Below, piece by piece: positions 6,532 to 16,900 of a DNA stretch of 17,490 nt; position 1 is the stretch's first letter; the number at the start of each line of letters is the position of its first letter. The DNA lies in assembly GCA_019677205.1 (NCBI GenBank), contig JAAMXY010002734.1:1-17490 (forward strand). The letters are read 5' to 3'. The notes below the pieces were generated by a model, which saw only the letters and a list, made by a program, of their open reading frames with translations, ran no database searches and was not told where the DNA came from. The position numbers and the translations under genes are program-made. Source of the DNA: Pinguiococcus pyrenoidosus. Lineage: Eukaryota > Sar > Pinguiophyceae > Pinguiochrysidales > Pinguiochrysidaceae.

Positions 6532-8790
6532 ATGCGCCTGGGCGCCGAGGACGCGTTCGCGTGGCCGCTGCGCGGCCTGGACACGGAGGAGCTGGACTTG
6601 GATGAGGAGCTGCTGGCGGACCTGAGCTCCGTGAAGGCCTTGCTAGGCGACTGGCGTTCGCTGGCTTCTTTCCGGCGTTTAAACCGCGAATTGGACGAGA
6701 AATACGGCGTTTTCCGCTTCATCATCTTGCACCCGGCCTGCCAGTGGCTGTTGAAGACCTTTGGGGAGCAGTATGAGGCGTGGCGGCATCTGGAGTTGGT
6801 GGGCGGGCCCATCACGGGGCTCACGACCATCGCCGTCGTGATGTTTACGCTGTGGCGAGCGAAGATCCCCACGTCTTACGTCCTTCTGGCGCTGCTTTTC
6901 CTCTTCCAAGTGCACCCGCTGCTGGTGGTGAGCATCATGGGCGCTTGGGCGGTGTGGCGGGACGCCCGGAGGAAGCCACTGGGCCTGCTGGCCAAGCGGC
7001 CGCTTCCCGTCAAGGCGCAGACGCCGCGCGTGCTGGAGCCAAGCGGCGACTTCGACCGCTTCCTCACGGCCGCGGTGGCCGCGGACTTGCAGGCGCAGAC
7101 CTGGGACCACATCGTGATGGGGAGCAACCTGGCGGCGCTCCACACCGCCGTGGTCCTGGCGAAGCTCGGCCGCAAGGTGCTGGTGGTGGAGCCCGGGGCC
7201 ACGCTGGCTCCGGATCTGCGCCGCCGCAACGAGAGCACGGGAGAGGAGTTGGACATGCGAGTCCTGACCCTGGGCAACGTGGACTGGTACAACAACCTGC
7301 TCAAGCCGTGCGTCCCCGACATCAAGTGGAGGCGCGTGGGCAACAAGTCCGACGGGTACACGCACACCATCCTGTACGCCGAAGCCGGCGGAGACTGCCT
7401 CTTGCTCCGGCCGGGACGGCAACGCCTCATCGATGCGGTCACCGTGCTCCATCCGACGCAGCGGAAGGCGATCGAGAGTCTCATCCTGAATGTGGAGCAG
7501 ACCCGCGCGAGTGCCTACACCTACTTCCTCGTGCGATCCCAGCCCACCTGGGCGCGGGACTGGAATTTCTTGGATCGCGGCATGTCGGACGCCTTTGACA
7601 CGCTGGCCGCGAACAACGTCGCGGACGCGCTCGCTCGCGTGCTGAAGCCGGCGGGAGACGAGCAAGGCGCGGATGGCAGCGAGGCCGCCCCGGACAGCCA
7701 CGCGAAGGCCACCCTGGGCTCCCTTTTCCACTTGGAGGGCCTGCCGGCCAAGGACATCAGCGTCGCGGCGTACGTGATGAACGTGTCGCGATCCCTCTGG
7801 GGACTCCACACAATCGTGGATGACGAGGCGGGCAGCGGGCCGGCGTGCAACCTGGCTCGGAAGCTCGTGCAGGCCCTCCGGGATCTCGGGGGCGAGGCCA
7901 TCACCCTGAGTCAGCCGGAGAAGCCCGCGACAAGGGCCTGGGACTTCCTCACGCTGTCCAGCGAGCAGAGGCACAAGATCGTCGGGCTGAGTGGCACCAT
8001 GGAAGGTGGCCGGAAGTTCAGCCTCAAGTGCTCGCGAGAGGTCATCTCAGCGCTGGGCTTGGCGGAGAGCCTCCGGCGAGTGCCCAAGGAGGTTGACGTC
8101 CCGAGCTTCTGCTCGCGCTTTGGGCTGTTGCGGGAGCAGCGGCCGCGCGCGCGCGTCGTTTTCAAACTGCGGCCGCGAGCCGCGAGAGTGGATTTGCCAC
8201 GGTGTGCCGTGGTCAACGCGAACTACACGGAAGCCGCGGGTGCCGCTCGGGGATCGGAGGGGTGCTGGAAATTGGAGTTCCCGGCGACGAAGACGCCGAC
8301 TGCGGTGGTGGAGCTGGAGCTTCACAAGAACATGGTGGAGCCCGTCATTCAGGAGGGGATCCCGACGATCCTCCAGCCGGCGCTCAATGGGCCCCACCGC
8401 GCGACGCTCGTGAAGCGGGCGACCAAGATCCTCCTCGACAGCTGCGGCGACATCGTAGACAGAGACGCCATCGAGGAAGCAACGGTGTTCACGCTGGACG
8501 GCTACTCCGCCCTGTCACACGACGTGCTGCGGTACACCACCAAGGTTCTCCGGCCCGACCCCTTCGAAGCCGTCAAAGATGGTGACAAGGAAGAGCGGAA
8601 AGAGCCCGCCACCAAGGTGTCCATCTCCGGGCTGCTTCTCACGGGATCGGAGCTTGCGATCAGCTGCGTTGAGGGGGAAATCTTCGGAAGCTATCTGTGC
8701 CTGCAGCGCGTCTGCAACTATGGCCCACTAGAGACATTCGTGCAAGGCCGCAATCTATTCAGCGACCTGAGTCGCTGGCCTGACAAGTAG
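6532..8790 (+). CDS. CrtI/retinol-saturase-like membrane flavoprotein homologue with degenerate cofactor motif
   Basis: 752 residues, one exon, ATG at 6532. Residues 1-80 are charged and soluble; two hydrophobic segments follow (about 91-108 and 115-141), predicting membrane insertion. Residues 190-222 form a Rossmann-like start, DHIVMGSNLAALHTAVVLAK then LGRKVLVVEPG, which matches the layout of RetSat/CrtISO/CrtI proteins (hydrophobic strand, G-x-G-x-x-G, helix, second strand ending in E). Near the C-terminus GLLLTGSELAISCVEGEIFG (about 700-720) matches the second FAD-contact segment of that family, usually G-L-[FY]-L-T-G-x-D...G. Relatives saturate or isomerise retinol or carotenoids. Here the first motif reads G-S-N-L-A-A, so two of the three glycines are gone and FAD binding is uncertain. 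Substrate is unknown. A protein that kept the fold but lost or changed the cofactor is an alternative. The 3' end faces importin-11, 89 bases away. Confidence 0.66.
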   Translation: MRLGAEDAFAWPLRGLDTEELDLDEELLADLSSVKALLGDWRSLASFRRLNRELDEKYGVFRFIILHPACQWLLKTFGEQYEAWRHLELVGGPITGLTTIAVVMFTLWRAKIPTSYVLLALLFLFQVHPLLVVSIMGAWAVWRDARRKPLGLLAKRPLPVKAQTPRVLEPSGDFDRFLTAAVAADLQAQTWDHIVMGSNLAALHTAVVLAKLGRKVLVVEPGATLAPDLRRRNESTGEELDMRVLTLGNVDWYNNLLKPCVPDIKWRRVGNKSDGYTHTILYAEAGGDCLLLRPGRQRLIDAVTVLHPTQRKAIESLILNVEQTRASAYTYFLVRSQPTWARDWNFLDRGMSDAFDTLAANNVADALARVLKPAGDEQGADGSEAAPDSHAKATLGSLFHLEGLPAKDISVAAYVMNVSRSLWGLHTIVDDEAGSGPACNLARKLVQALRDLGGEAITLSQPEKPATRAWDFLTLSSEQRHKIVGLSGTMEGGRKFSLKCSREVISALGLAESLRRVPKEVDVPSFCSRFGLLREQRPRARVVFKLRPRAARVDLPRCAVVNANYTEAAGAARGSEGCWKLEFPATKTPTAVVELELHKNMVEPVIQEGIPTILQPALNGPHRATLVKRATKILLDSCGDIVDRDAIEEATVFTLDGYSALSHDVLRYTTKVLRPDPFEAVKDGDKEERKEPATKVSISGLLLTGSELAISCVEGEIFGSYLCLQRVCNYGPLETFVQGRNLFSDLSRWPDK

Positions 8791-8879
8791 CTTCATTCCG
8801 GTTGCTTTCCACGCGGTGGCCTCCGTCCCTGGAAGTGCACAGGGAGCGGCATCGTGCCATGCACACAACGCTCTGACGA

Positions 8880-11800
8880 CTACGCCTCCAGCCCAACCAT
8901 TCGTCTTATCGAAGGGTCCACGTGAGAGATTGCTTCGCGCAGCGCATCCACGCCAATTCTTGCCGCCGTTTCGTCAAGCTTGGACCTCAGGAACGCGACG
9001 ATGTCCAGGCCTGCGATCCGATCCGTGCTGATTCCCGCTAGAAGCCTTTGCAGGCCCGGGCTTAGCGCCGCTACCGCCTGGTCCTGAGGTGGGCCACCAC
9101 TTCCTCGTACGGGGCTTCTATTCAATCGGCTGGCCAGCTGCCTCTCTTCGTCAATGATCGCCCTTGTCGAGCCTCCCAGCGTCTCGTTGTCGCCCGCCTC
9201 GTCGCACTCAGCCATCAGAGCCTCCACGTCATCAAGGTAGGCGGACCAAAAGTTGGCGGCGATCGCGCTTTGCCTCTGATTTGCCGCGCTCGTGTCGTCG
9301 TTTGACCAATTTGACAAATGCTGCAAATCCTCCGCAACCTCCCCGACGACGCCAAAGATCTTCTCGAGAGCAGCTGATGAGAGGACTGCTGGGCACGTGG
9401 ACGCCAGCGGCAAGAGGCTCGCGAGCGCCAGTCCGCAGGTCTTCCTGCGCCACACGCCCGTCGCATAGTCGTTCAAGCCCTTGTAGAGCCGCCCAGACCA
9501 CAGATCGACGAGGCTCTTCAGAATCATGCTGGCATCGATCTGCTCATTGGGATGGATGATGCTGAACACGTTGCCCGCGCTGACCACCTTGGCTCCGCAG
9601 GATCCCTTCAAGTCCTCAGGCACGGCTTCCCCGGAGGCGACCCAGGCCTCGAACCAAGCCGGAGCGAGCACGAAGACGCGAGCCAGGAACTCGGTCGCGC
9701 GACTTCCGACTCGGCGGCTCTCCGCCATGGGCCAGCCCGCCCGTTTGCGCTCCGTATCGCTCCACTGGAGATGCTCCTCGCAGAAGCTGCAGTAAATCGC
9801 CATGCCGAAGACCCGGCTGATGAGCCGGGCATCTCGCTGCCCCGCGCTCTGCAGATCCTCCTCGCTGCTCCCGTGCTGTAGGTGCTCTACGACCACCTCG
9901 GGAGTCCCGGAGCACCGCAGCATCATCGACATCGACTCCAGGAGCATGAGGCTGCCGCGTGGCTTCACCTCGCCCAGGAATCGCGAAATCAGCTGCGCAT
10001 AGCCAGGCTCGGTTCCACCAGCGAAGGCCATCCACGGATCTCGCCCGAGCAGAGCGTAGCTCTCCAGAAGCTTGCACGTGAAAGGAAGCATCTCGGATAC
10101 GCCGCTGGTGTCAACAATTGCTGGGAGCCGTGCGAATCTGTCCCGAAACCATTCGCCGTGCCCGGATCCTCCGAGGCCGATTTGCAGGCCATCCGGAGCC
10201 GCACGAAGGGCGGCGATCCACAGCGCGCACGCCTCGACGGTGAGGAAGCTGAATTGCGCCATGGTGCAGGTGTCAATCAGCGGCAGAACCACGTTGCTCA
10301 GACCTTCGCCGAGGTTCTGCAGGGCCTCCGAGCCCGTGGCGGACATGGATGCGAGCTGCGCCGTGGCTCCAAGCGCAAGCGCGACGACATCCTCGAGCAG
10401 CGGACTGTTCTTCTGCTGCTCGGCGACATTCCAGACCTGAGGCAGGATCCGCAGTGTCCCCAACAAGGCTGCCGCATCGACGGGCGCATGGACGGCGCGG
10501 AGCTGGTCGAGCAGGCTTCCGGCAAAGTCTAAGCACTCGCGGCAGGACTCGTACTCTACGAGCATGCCCGTGGTGCAAGCGGTTGTCAGGGCCTGCAGCA
10601 GGGCAGGAGTGACCTCCGCGATGGCCCCAATGTCCAGATCCCATCCGCCGACGATCGCGGCAAAGGCGTCCACGGCCGCCAAGAAGATGCAGGACTCTTG
10701 GCAGGAGAGCGCCTCCTGCAGAACCATGACGAAGAGCGGGAAGACCTCCCTGTGGTACTTCTTCTGCACCTTGTGCGCCCAGCAGCTCACCACCCAAACA
10801 CATCGACGAACCAGCAGCCTGGCCGGACCGAGAATGGATGCCCTGCTCTCCACTCCGACCCGGCCTAGCAAGGCGTTCACCAGCGGTAGCAAGGCGCTGT
10901 GGAACAGAGAGTCGAAATCCAGATAGGCATGCTCCTCCTCCGTCGCCAGCGTGCCGCCGTCGGGGGAGCGCGACAGGACGAAGACGCCGATGCCACATCC
11001 GTAGAACGCACCATCGGTGTGAAGCATCGCCTCGGACGGCTCCAACGAATCTGTCGCAAGCGTCGAGGGTAGACTGAGCGTGGCTTCGCGGACGTACTTG
11101 CCGATATGCGGCGCGAGCAGATGTCCTCGGTACTCGAGCAGCGCGATGAACATCTTGTCGGCGGCGGAGCGGACGTCTTGACTCTCTACGAGGCTCTTCC
11201 TGTACGCATCCTCAGGCGAGGACGCCCACTCTTCCATGGTGTCCGGCGTGGCGATGAAGAACCTGCGAAGGCACACGTCGCAAAGCTGAAGGATCAAGTC
11301 GTCGGAGAAGACCTGGTGCAGGAGGGCTCCGGCCTCCATTTCGAGGCCATCTGGGGGAGAGCTCTCTTGAGGCTTGTACTGAGGACACGTGAGCGCTCTC
11401 CCAAGCAGATTCAGCGACGACTGCAGCAGATAAGCGGCGTCGACTTCCGAAGGCGGGAGCTGCTGGACGATCTAGGGAAGGCGGGGGGTAAAGTGAGACC
11501 GAGGGAGAAAGGTTGAGCGACGTTGCAAAGCTCGGGGTAAGACGCGGACGTTGCCGCCGCCGACCGGCTGCTCACCTTCATGGAGCTTTCTAGGAATGGA
11601 CGTAGGAAAGGATAGAAGGCTTCCGGCTCGTTCAAGATGAAGATGGTGGGAAGCAGCGCCATGCGCTTGAGCAGCTTGGCGTACGGGACGAAGTCGTCCG
11701 TGGCATCCAGGCCCCAGGCGTGTCGCGCCTCTTGCACGGACGCGTACAGGTCCGCGAGCCGTTCGTGAACCGCGAGCATCACCGCCTTGATGTGGCTCTC

Positions 11801-12706
11801 GGCGTGCGAGACGCCTTTGAACCCATAGTGGATGCACACCTCCACCATCTTGAGATAGGTCTTGGCAAGGCGGGGAGCGAGCTGGGACTCGGCGTCCGCC
11901 GGCCTTTGCACTGCGAGCGCGCGGCTGAGGCACTGCACGAAGCTCTCCACTGCCGCTGGAAAGATCGCGTTGCACGCCGCCAGAAGCGCTGCGGGCGAGA
12001 ACTTTCGGGGGGCGAGCTCTTTGAGGATGCGGTAGACCGCCCGGGCTCGCGAGTAGGCCAGACTGGTGATCCCCGGCTGCGGATGCAGTGCTGCCAGCAG
12101 ATCCGGCCAGGCGCGAGGCCAGTCCGTCTTCGCCATGAGGCCCAGTGCAGCTTCCAGAATCTTCGCCAAAGGCCCGTCCACCGCGCCGAGGCCCAGGTGC
12201 AGTCCGCCCTGCGTCGCCTTGGCTAGGATCCACTGCCGGATCGGCACCCTCTCCTCCTCGCTTGGCCCCCTCCTGGGAATGTGCCAGCTATCTGAAACCT
12301 ATCGTGGCGAGAATGCGGCCTTCAGATACCAAAAGAGGAGGGCGATTGTTTTTGGGACAGAGAACCGCCGCCATGACCGTCCTCCAAGTACCTTTAGGCG
12401 CAGCTGCGTGGCGGCGATGAGCGCCACGGAGGGTTGGTTGGTGGCCGCAGCGGCGTCAAGTACACCACAGAGGCAGATGAGGTAGCCAGGCAGTAGAAAG
12501 GCCTGCGCGAGCGTCTTCTCCGCCTCCTTGGCCAAGTCTGAAGCGGTCACAGCCGGACAGACGTGTGAAGATCCAGCGGCGCGCAGCTCGTTTTGTCTCG
12601 TGTACGCACCAACTTCCTGGCGAGAGCCTCGCCTCAGCGTCGCTTTCATCGCTTCGATAAAGAACGAAATCCGCTCAGGACTGGCCTCTAGGATCTGCGG
12701 CTCCAT
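8880..12706 (-). CDS. IPO11: Importin-11-like karyopherin beta
   Basis: Nuclear import receptor with HEAT repeats. Exons: 12706-12610, 12537-12392, 12298-11576 and 11471-8880; introns 72 (GTGCGT...TCAG), 93 (GTACTT...ATAG) and 104 bases (GTGAGC...CTAG), in phase. The 72-base intron is a multiple of three without a stop, so it may be retained (1185 or 1209 residues). The N-terminus MEPQILEASPERISFFIEAM leads into LAKEAEKTLAQAFLLPGYL, the importin-beta N-terminal (Ran-binding) domain; next come VSDSWHIPRRGPSEEERVPI (compare the family's Y-W-R-R...L-S-E-E-E-K) and ALGLMAKTDWPRAWPDLLAA. Further on, LCDVCLRRFFIATPDTMEEW, LVDLWSGRLYKGLNDYATGV with WRRKTCGLALASLLP, and a C-terminal AFLRSKLDETAARIGVDALR follow importin-11 order. 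It is longer than human IPO11 (975 residues as remembered), chiefly by inserts in exon 4. Other importin-beta members remain possible. Confidence 0.85.
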
Positions 12707-12747
12707 TGTGGCGTAAGTTGCGCGTTTAACGCCGCACAAATGCCAAG

Positions 12748-13320
12748 TTAAGTTTTCCCCCCCTTTTTGGCTTTTTTAATCCCCCTTTTCCCTTTTTTCG
12801 CTGCCTTTGTGCTTGGGCCCGCTAGTCCGTTTGTGACAGCTTGTCTTGTTTCTAGCATCCACCGAAGCCAGCGAAGCCAGCTTCCCCGAACTCCGCTCCA
12901 TCTGTCACGCTGCGGTGTTCCGGCGAATTCGTGGAAGACCGGCAGCGTTTCATTGACCTCTGCGTCCAAGTCGTCGAAGTCGTGGAAGCTTGCGGGAAGT
13001 TGCAGGAAGACTTGCACCAACCACGGGATCCGCGGGTACTGCCCAAAGTACGGCCGACGACCTGGGAGATCCGTTTCGTTCTTCTGCCACTATGCCATTA
13101 TTCCAAAGCTAAATTTGGATGCATTGTCCCATTCAAAATATTCTTCGATCTGGCTGACGCAATACCACATCCGCGATTGGGTGCTTGACGTTCGCCGCCC
13201 GGTATAACGCCTTTCATACGTTGAAATAGTTGCTCCCTGTCTCCGCGTAAGCCGCGAATTGCCGCATAGGACGGAGCACGAAAACTGGAGGCGCCAGCTT
13301 CTGGACCACTTGGCGCGCAC
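12748..13320 (-). pseudogene. Minus-strand open frame split by one in-frame TAG (candidate decayed gene or split exons)
   Basis: Reading the minus strand from 13320, one frame runs to a TAG at 13092-13090 and continues in the same frame to a TAA at 12750-12748. Upstream of the TAG the wording is SQIEEYFEWDNASKFSFGIM; downstream is GRRPYFGQYPRIPWLVQVFL and LPASFHDFDDLDAEVNETLP. No GT donor lies where it could remove the TAG; a 39-base GC-AG intron (13115-13077) would, which is unusual. The last part is Lys/Gly-rich and uses AAA almost always, unlike the AAG-rich confirmed genes, so the tail is probably not coding. No family is recognised. Chance openness in a GC-rich region is a real alternative. 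Confidence 0.22.
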
Positions 13321-13511
13321 TCGACCGCGGCTTCAAACGTCGCGCCTGTCCCTCACCCTGCGGGCGCCCCTCGCGAAGAGCTCTCCCTTGCGTTTGCGGT
13401 CGACCTGCTCGATCGTTGCGAGCGGCGATCAGCTGCGCTCGCCGCAGCGGAAGCGCGCGAGGAGCGGGAGAAGTTGGTTCGTTCGCGTGAAAGCGACTGC
13501 TTCGCAGAGCG
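13270..13511 (+). CDS. Candidate internal exon, charged helical segment, unknown protein
   Basis: The frame opens immediately after a TAG that could serve as a splice acceptor (GCATAG at 13269) and ends at a consensus donor, CG|GTAAGT at 13512. The product reads DGARKLEAPASGPLGAHSTA ... PREELSLAFAVDLLDRCERR and SAALAAAEAREEREKLVRSR, a Pro/Ala linker then a highly charged, probably helical segment. The antisense frames are Ser/Arg-rich, typical of shadows of real coding sequence. It contains no ATG, so a start exon must lie upstream; 12856-13047 is in the same phase and could be the preceding exon. The next exon is not settled: the frame at 13573-13751 (wording ESTEDSAVGPFKFTAEKAPA, stop at 13751) looks coding but does not match the donor phase at its obvious acceptor (GGCAG at 13572). 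It could be a separate small gene or a 5' part of the ankyrin gene. Confidence 0.35.
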
Positions 13512-13929
13512 GTAAGTTGCGGCACTGGCCAGCGTTCGGCGCTTCTCGGTCGGCTTGGGTGGCCCGTGGCAGGGGCGCACCGACCAGAACGTGAGCGGAG
13601 ACTCGGGCGGGAAACCGTTTGCCACGCGGAATCGACGGAGGACAGCGCAGTTGGACCATTCAAGTTCACGGCAGAAAAGGCACCCGCCAAGACTCCTCCC
13701 CGGTGTGTTGTCGCCGCGCGCAGCAGAGCATCGGAGCGATTGGCGGTGTAGATGAGGGAGGAGGGTGTGGGAATGTCGGGTGGCTGCTGTGGGAGACCGG
13801 TTGCTGACGAATGCCCCGTTTTCTGCGTCGCCCCTAGAGAATCGGCGCGGAAGAGGCCCCTGATCCGATCCCAGCCTGGAGGCGACTCCTGCCGGGGTGG
13901 TGCAATCGACGGGGTGCTGCGTCGAGGTC

Positions 13930-16900
13930 ATGGAACCAAGGCCAAAGCGCTGCCGCCTGAATTACTTGTCCAACGCCGCGATGGACGATGGACTTCGCAG
14001 TGAAGAAGATGGCACGTCCGCTTCAAGCATGGACGTCGAAGAGACGCGCTCGCTCTTGTCGAGCACCAGCAGGGAAGCGCTGCCGAGCCCCCCGAGCATC
14101 GAAGAGTTCTTCCGTGACCCACGACGCTACGATGCGTCGGCCGACCTGCTCTGGCGCATTGGGAACCCGCTCTTGACGCCGCAGCAGCAGGCGGCCTGCC
14201 AGAGTGCGGCCAACAACGCCGTGGCGATCGTCGGAAGCAACTTCCCAAGCGCCTTTGCCGCCGCCATGGCAGCGTCCGAGGCCGAGCTTCTGGAAGCAAA
14301 CAACGACATGGAGCACGGCAGGCCGAGGAGCTCCACTGGCCGCGTGATCCACAACCCGGCCTCCAACCCCGTGGCGGTGCCGGCGCCTCGTCCCGATGCG
14401 CAGCGCGGGAGCCAGCGGACCGCGGCCTTCCCAGGCCATCCGGCCACCGAAGCGCCCACAGTGCATGGTGGAATGCGTGGCGGAGAGTTTGAGAACCAGC
14501 AACCCGGGGCGGCGACGGCGGCGGCGGCAGCGGCGGCAGCGGCGGCCGCGGCGCAGCCTGGGCTGCTCCCGCCGCTGCAGTCGAATGCGCTGATGATTGC
14601 GCTCGAGGGGAAGGTGACCTCTTTGTTTGACGAGCATGGCGCGGACGGCGCCAGGCCCTTTGAGGTTGAGGAAGCCGTGGACGCGCTGTGTGACGTCATT
14701 CCGAGGCTTCCGGACGAGTACCTCGTCAACCTGTGGAGCCTCCAGGACGAGTCCCAGAACAACGCGCTGATGCTCGCTCTGAAGAAAGGATTCGACGAGG
14801 CCGCGACGAGGCTGTGCCAGATCTTGCCTCCGGAGCATCTGAACAAGCAGAACCAGAAGGGCGCCACGGCGCTGTGCCTTGCCGCCCAGAAGGGAAGGCT
14901 CGACATCGCCGAGAAGCTGATTGCCTGGCGCGCGGACCCAAACATCCTCTACGACAACGGCTCCACGGCCTTGATCCAGGCGTCTCACTTCGGCCGGGAG
15001 GAGATCGTGCTCCTGTTGATCCGGTCCAATGCCGCCGTGGACCTGGCGAACAAGAAGGGCACGACGGCGCTCATGCGCGCTGCCCAGGAGGGGCACCTGC
15101 GGGTCGTGAAGCTCCTGATCGAAGCGGGCGCCTCCGTGAACAAGCAGAACGAGGAGCGGATGACGCCGCTGATGCTCGGCTCGCAGCGGGGCCACGCCCA
15201 CATCGCCAAGGCGCTGGTCAACTACGGCGCGAACCTGGAGATGCAGACGGTGCAGGGCTCGACCGCGCTCATGCTGGCCTGCAAGAGAGCTCACGTCCAG
15301 GTGGTGCGCGTTCTTCTTGCGGCTGGGGCGGAGATTGACACGACAGACAACCGGGGGCGCACGGCGAGGGAGACGGCAGCTCGCAGGGGCCTCACCTCGC
15401 GCGAGAGCGATCAGCGATCGGCTCTGCGGGAGATTGTGGAGATGCTCAAGCCTACCAAGCAGAGGCGGTTGATGCAAGGGGTGCTGTGGGAGAAGCGCTC
15501 CCTCCTGCTGGTCAAGTACTATCAGCTGTATGAAATGGGCAGGGCCGACTGCGCGATTCCCAAGGCCTGCCGTGTGAGAAGCTATAGCGTCCTGAAGCGA
15601 GCGATGACCTTGCCCTTCAGCATCTTCAGAAAAGTAGTCGAGTATTCAGTCCTCCCGCCGCTCTGGGACGTCCAGTTTTCCCGCCTGGAGAGGCGCCACG
15701 AGAAGACTCCCAGGGAAGCGGCGCTAGGCCTCTTCCAGCTCTTGAACGAGCTCTTCGCGGATCTCATGGAGCCGGACCACGAGGTCGCGATCGGAAAGGA
15801 GGACTCGGGAGGCGCCGGGCCGAGTCCCGAGGACGCGGCGGGCAAGCCGCACGGGGCAGCTGCCGGTCGCGGGAAGAGGGCACGAGCCAAGCGGGCGAGC
15901 ACGCAGGACGACGCCTCGCCGCAGGCGCACCAGGCTGAAGACTCGGAGGACGAAGAGAGCGACGACAGCGGGGGCCAAAGCGGTTCGCTGGCCATCCAGC
16001 TGCGCCGGGCGAAGTTCTACCATAACCTCAAACGCCTCGTGGACACCAACTCGACCGAGGCCCTGGCTGTATATAGTGAGAAGCTCAAGTACGAGGCGGA
16101 ATGCGTGACTACCGCGGTTCCGCCCCTTGTCCTAGAGTCGCTGGAGAAGTGGGTGCAGCTGGAACGAACGCTGCAGCTGTTCCCGAAGGCCCTGACCTTC
16201 ACCGCGGAGGGCGCCGCGCAGATCCTGAACTTCACGCGCTGGGTGATGCTTTGGCGCCGCGACGTCAAGAATGAGGAGGTCTGGCGCAACCGGCGATCGG
16301 ATATCGATTCCTTCATCCGGCTCCGCGGCGGTCCCGACGGCGAAGATATTCCAACGGCGGCGGCAGGCAGCGAGGTGGGCAGCCGGCTCATGCTGCCTCG
16401 TCCCTCCGGGGTGGCCGCGCGGGGCCAAGACGAGGCCACTCTGCTTCGGCATCAGAACAGTCTGCAGCTCAACCTAGAGACCCTGTGGCGGCAAGTGCGC
16501 CGAGGTCGAGCGACGCCGCGGCGCGATGTGGACCTGCGCAGTGTGCTGCGCGAGGCCGGCGATGTGGATCTGGTGCCTCGCGATGTGAACGCGGCGGCGG
16601 GGCAGGAGCGAGCGGATCATGCCTCGGGCGGCCAACGGCACGGCCAGCGCCAGCATCGCTTGGGCCGCGGGCACGGGCGAAGGTCAACCCCCACGTTGGA
16701 CGAGATGCTGCAGCGGCAGGCGACTGTGCCGCTCGGCGAAGCTCCGGCGATGTGGGCGCCGGAGCGGCGGCCTCAGAACCCGTTTCCGGATGTGCAGCAG
16801 AGGCGGGGCGCGCGGGCGGCGGCGGGACTGCACGATCTCACCGTTAGGGTTCGGGCAAGCCTCGGGCAGCTGCACGAGGACCTCGGAAGGCCGGTGGAGA

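Larger units (their letters stand above)
12707..13929. other. Unresolved region between divergent importin-11 and ankyrin genes
   Basis: About 1220 bases with no gene I can name. It holds a pyrimidine-rich run on the plus strand (about 12752-12855) ending in TTTCTAG at 12855, the form of a plus-strand 3' splice site; a frame open after it (12856-13047) closed by a possible GTACGG donor; an opposing minus frame (see separate entry); a lower-GC patch (about 13100-13160); then two plus-strand stretches with coding character (13270-13511 and about 13573-13751). Candidate 5' leader of the ankyrin gene is 13752-13929, with a possible intron ending at CCCCTAG (13836). The region must contain promoters for both flanking genes. 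Confidence 0.4.

Noticed and set aside
6679-7974. 431-codon minus-strand frame
   Set aside because: Lies fully antisense to the RetSat-like exon; Arg/His/Gln-rich wording is typical of the complement of GC-rich coding sequence.
13512-13532. 21-base intron joining the candidate exon to a downstream open frame
   Set aside because: Phase works and the frame stays open to 13755, but the length is a third of the smallest supported intron; left unresolved.
13353-13931. 192-codon minus-strand frame in the unresolved region
   Set aside because: Ser/Arg-rich shadow of the plus-strand candidate exon; no start exon or splice signals support it.
14023-15477. 484-codon minus-strand frame
   Set aside because: Complement of the ankyrin-repeat coding region; its repeats simply mirror the ankyrin repeats.
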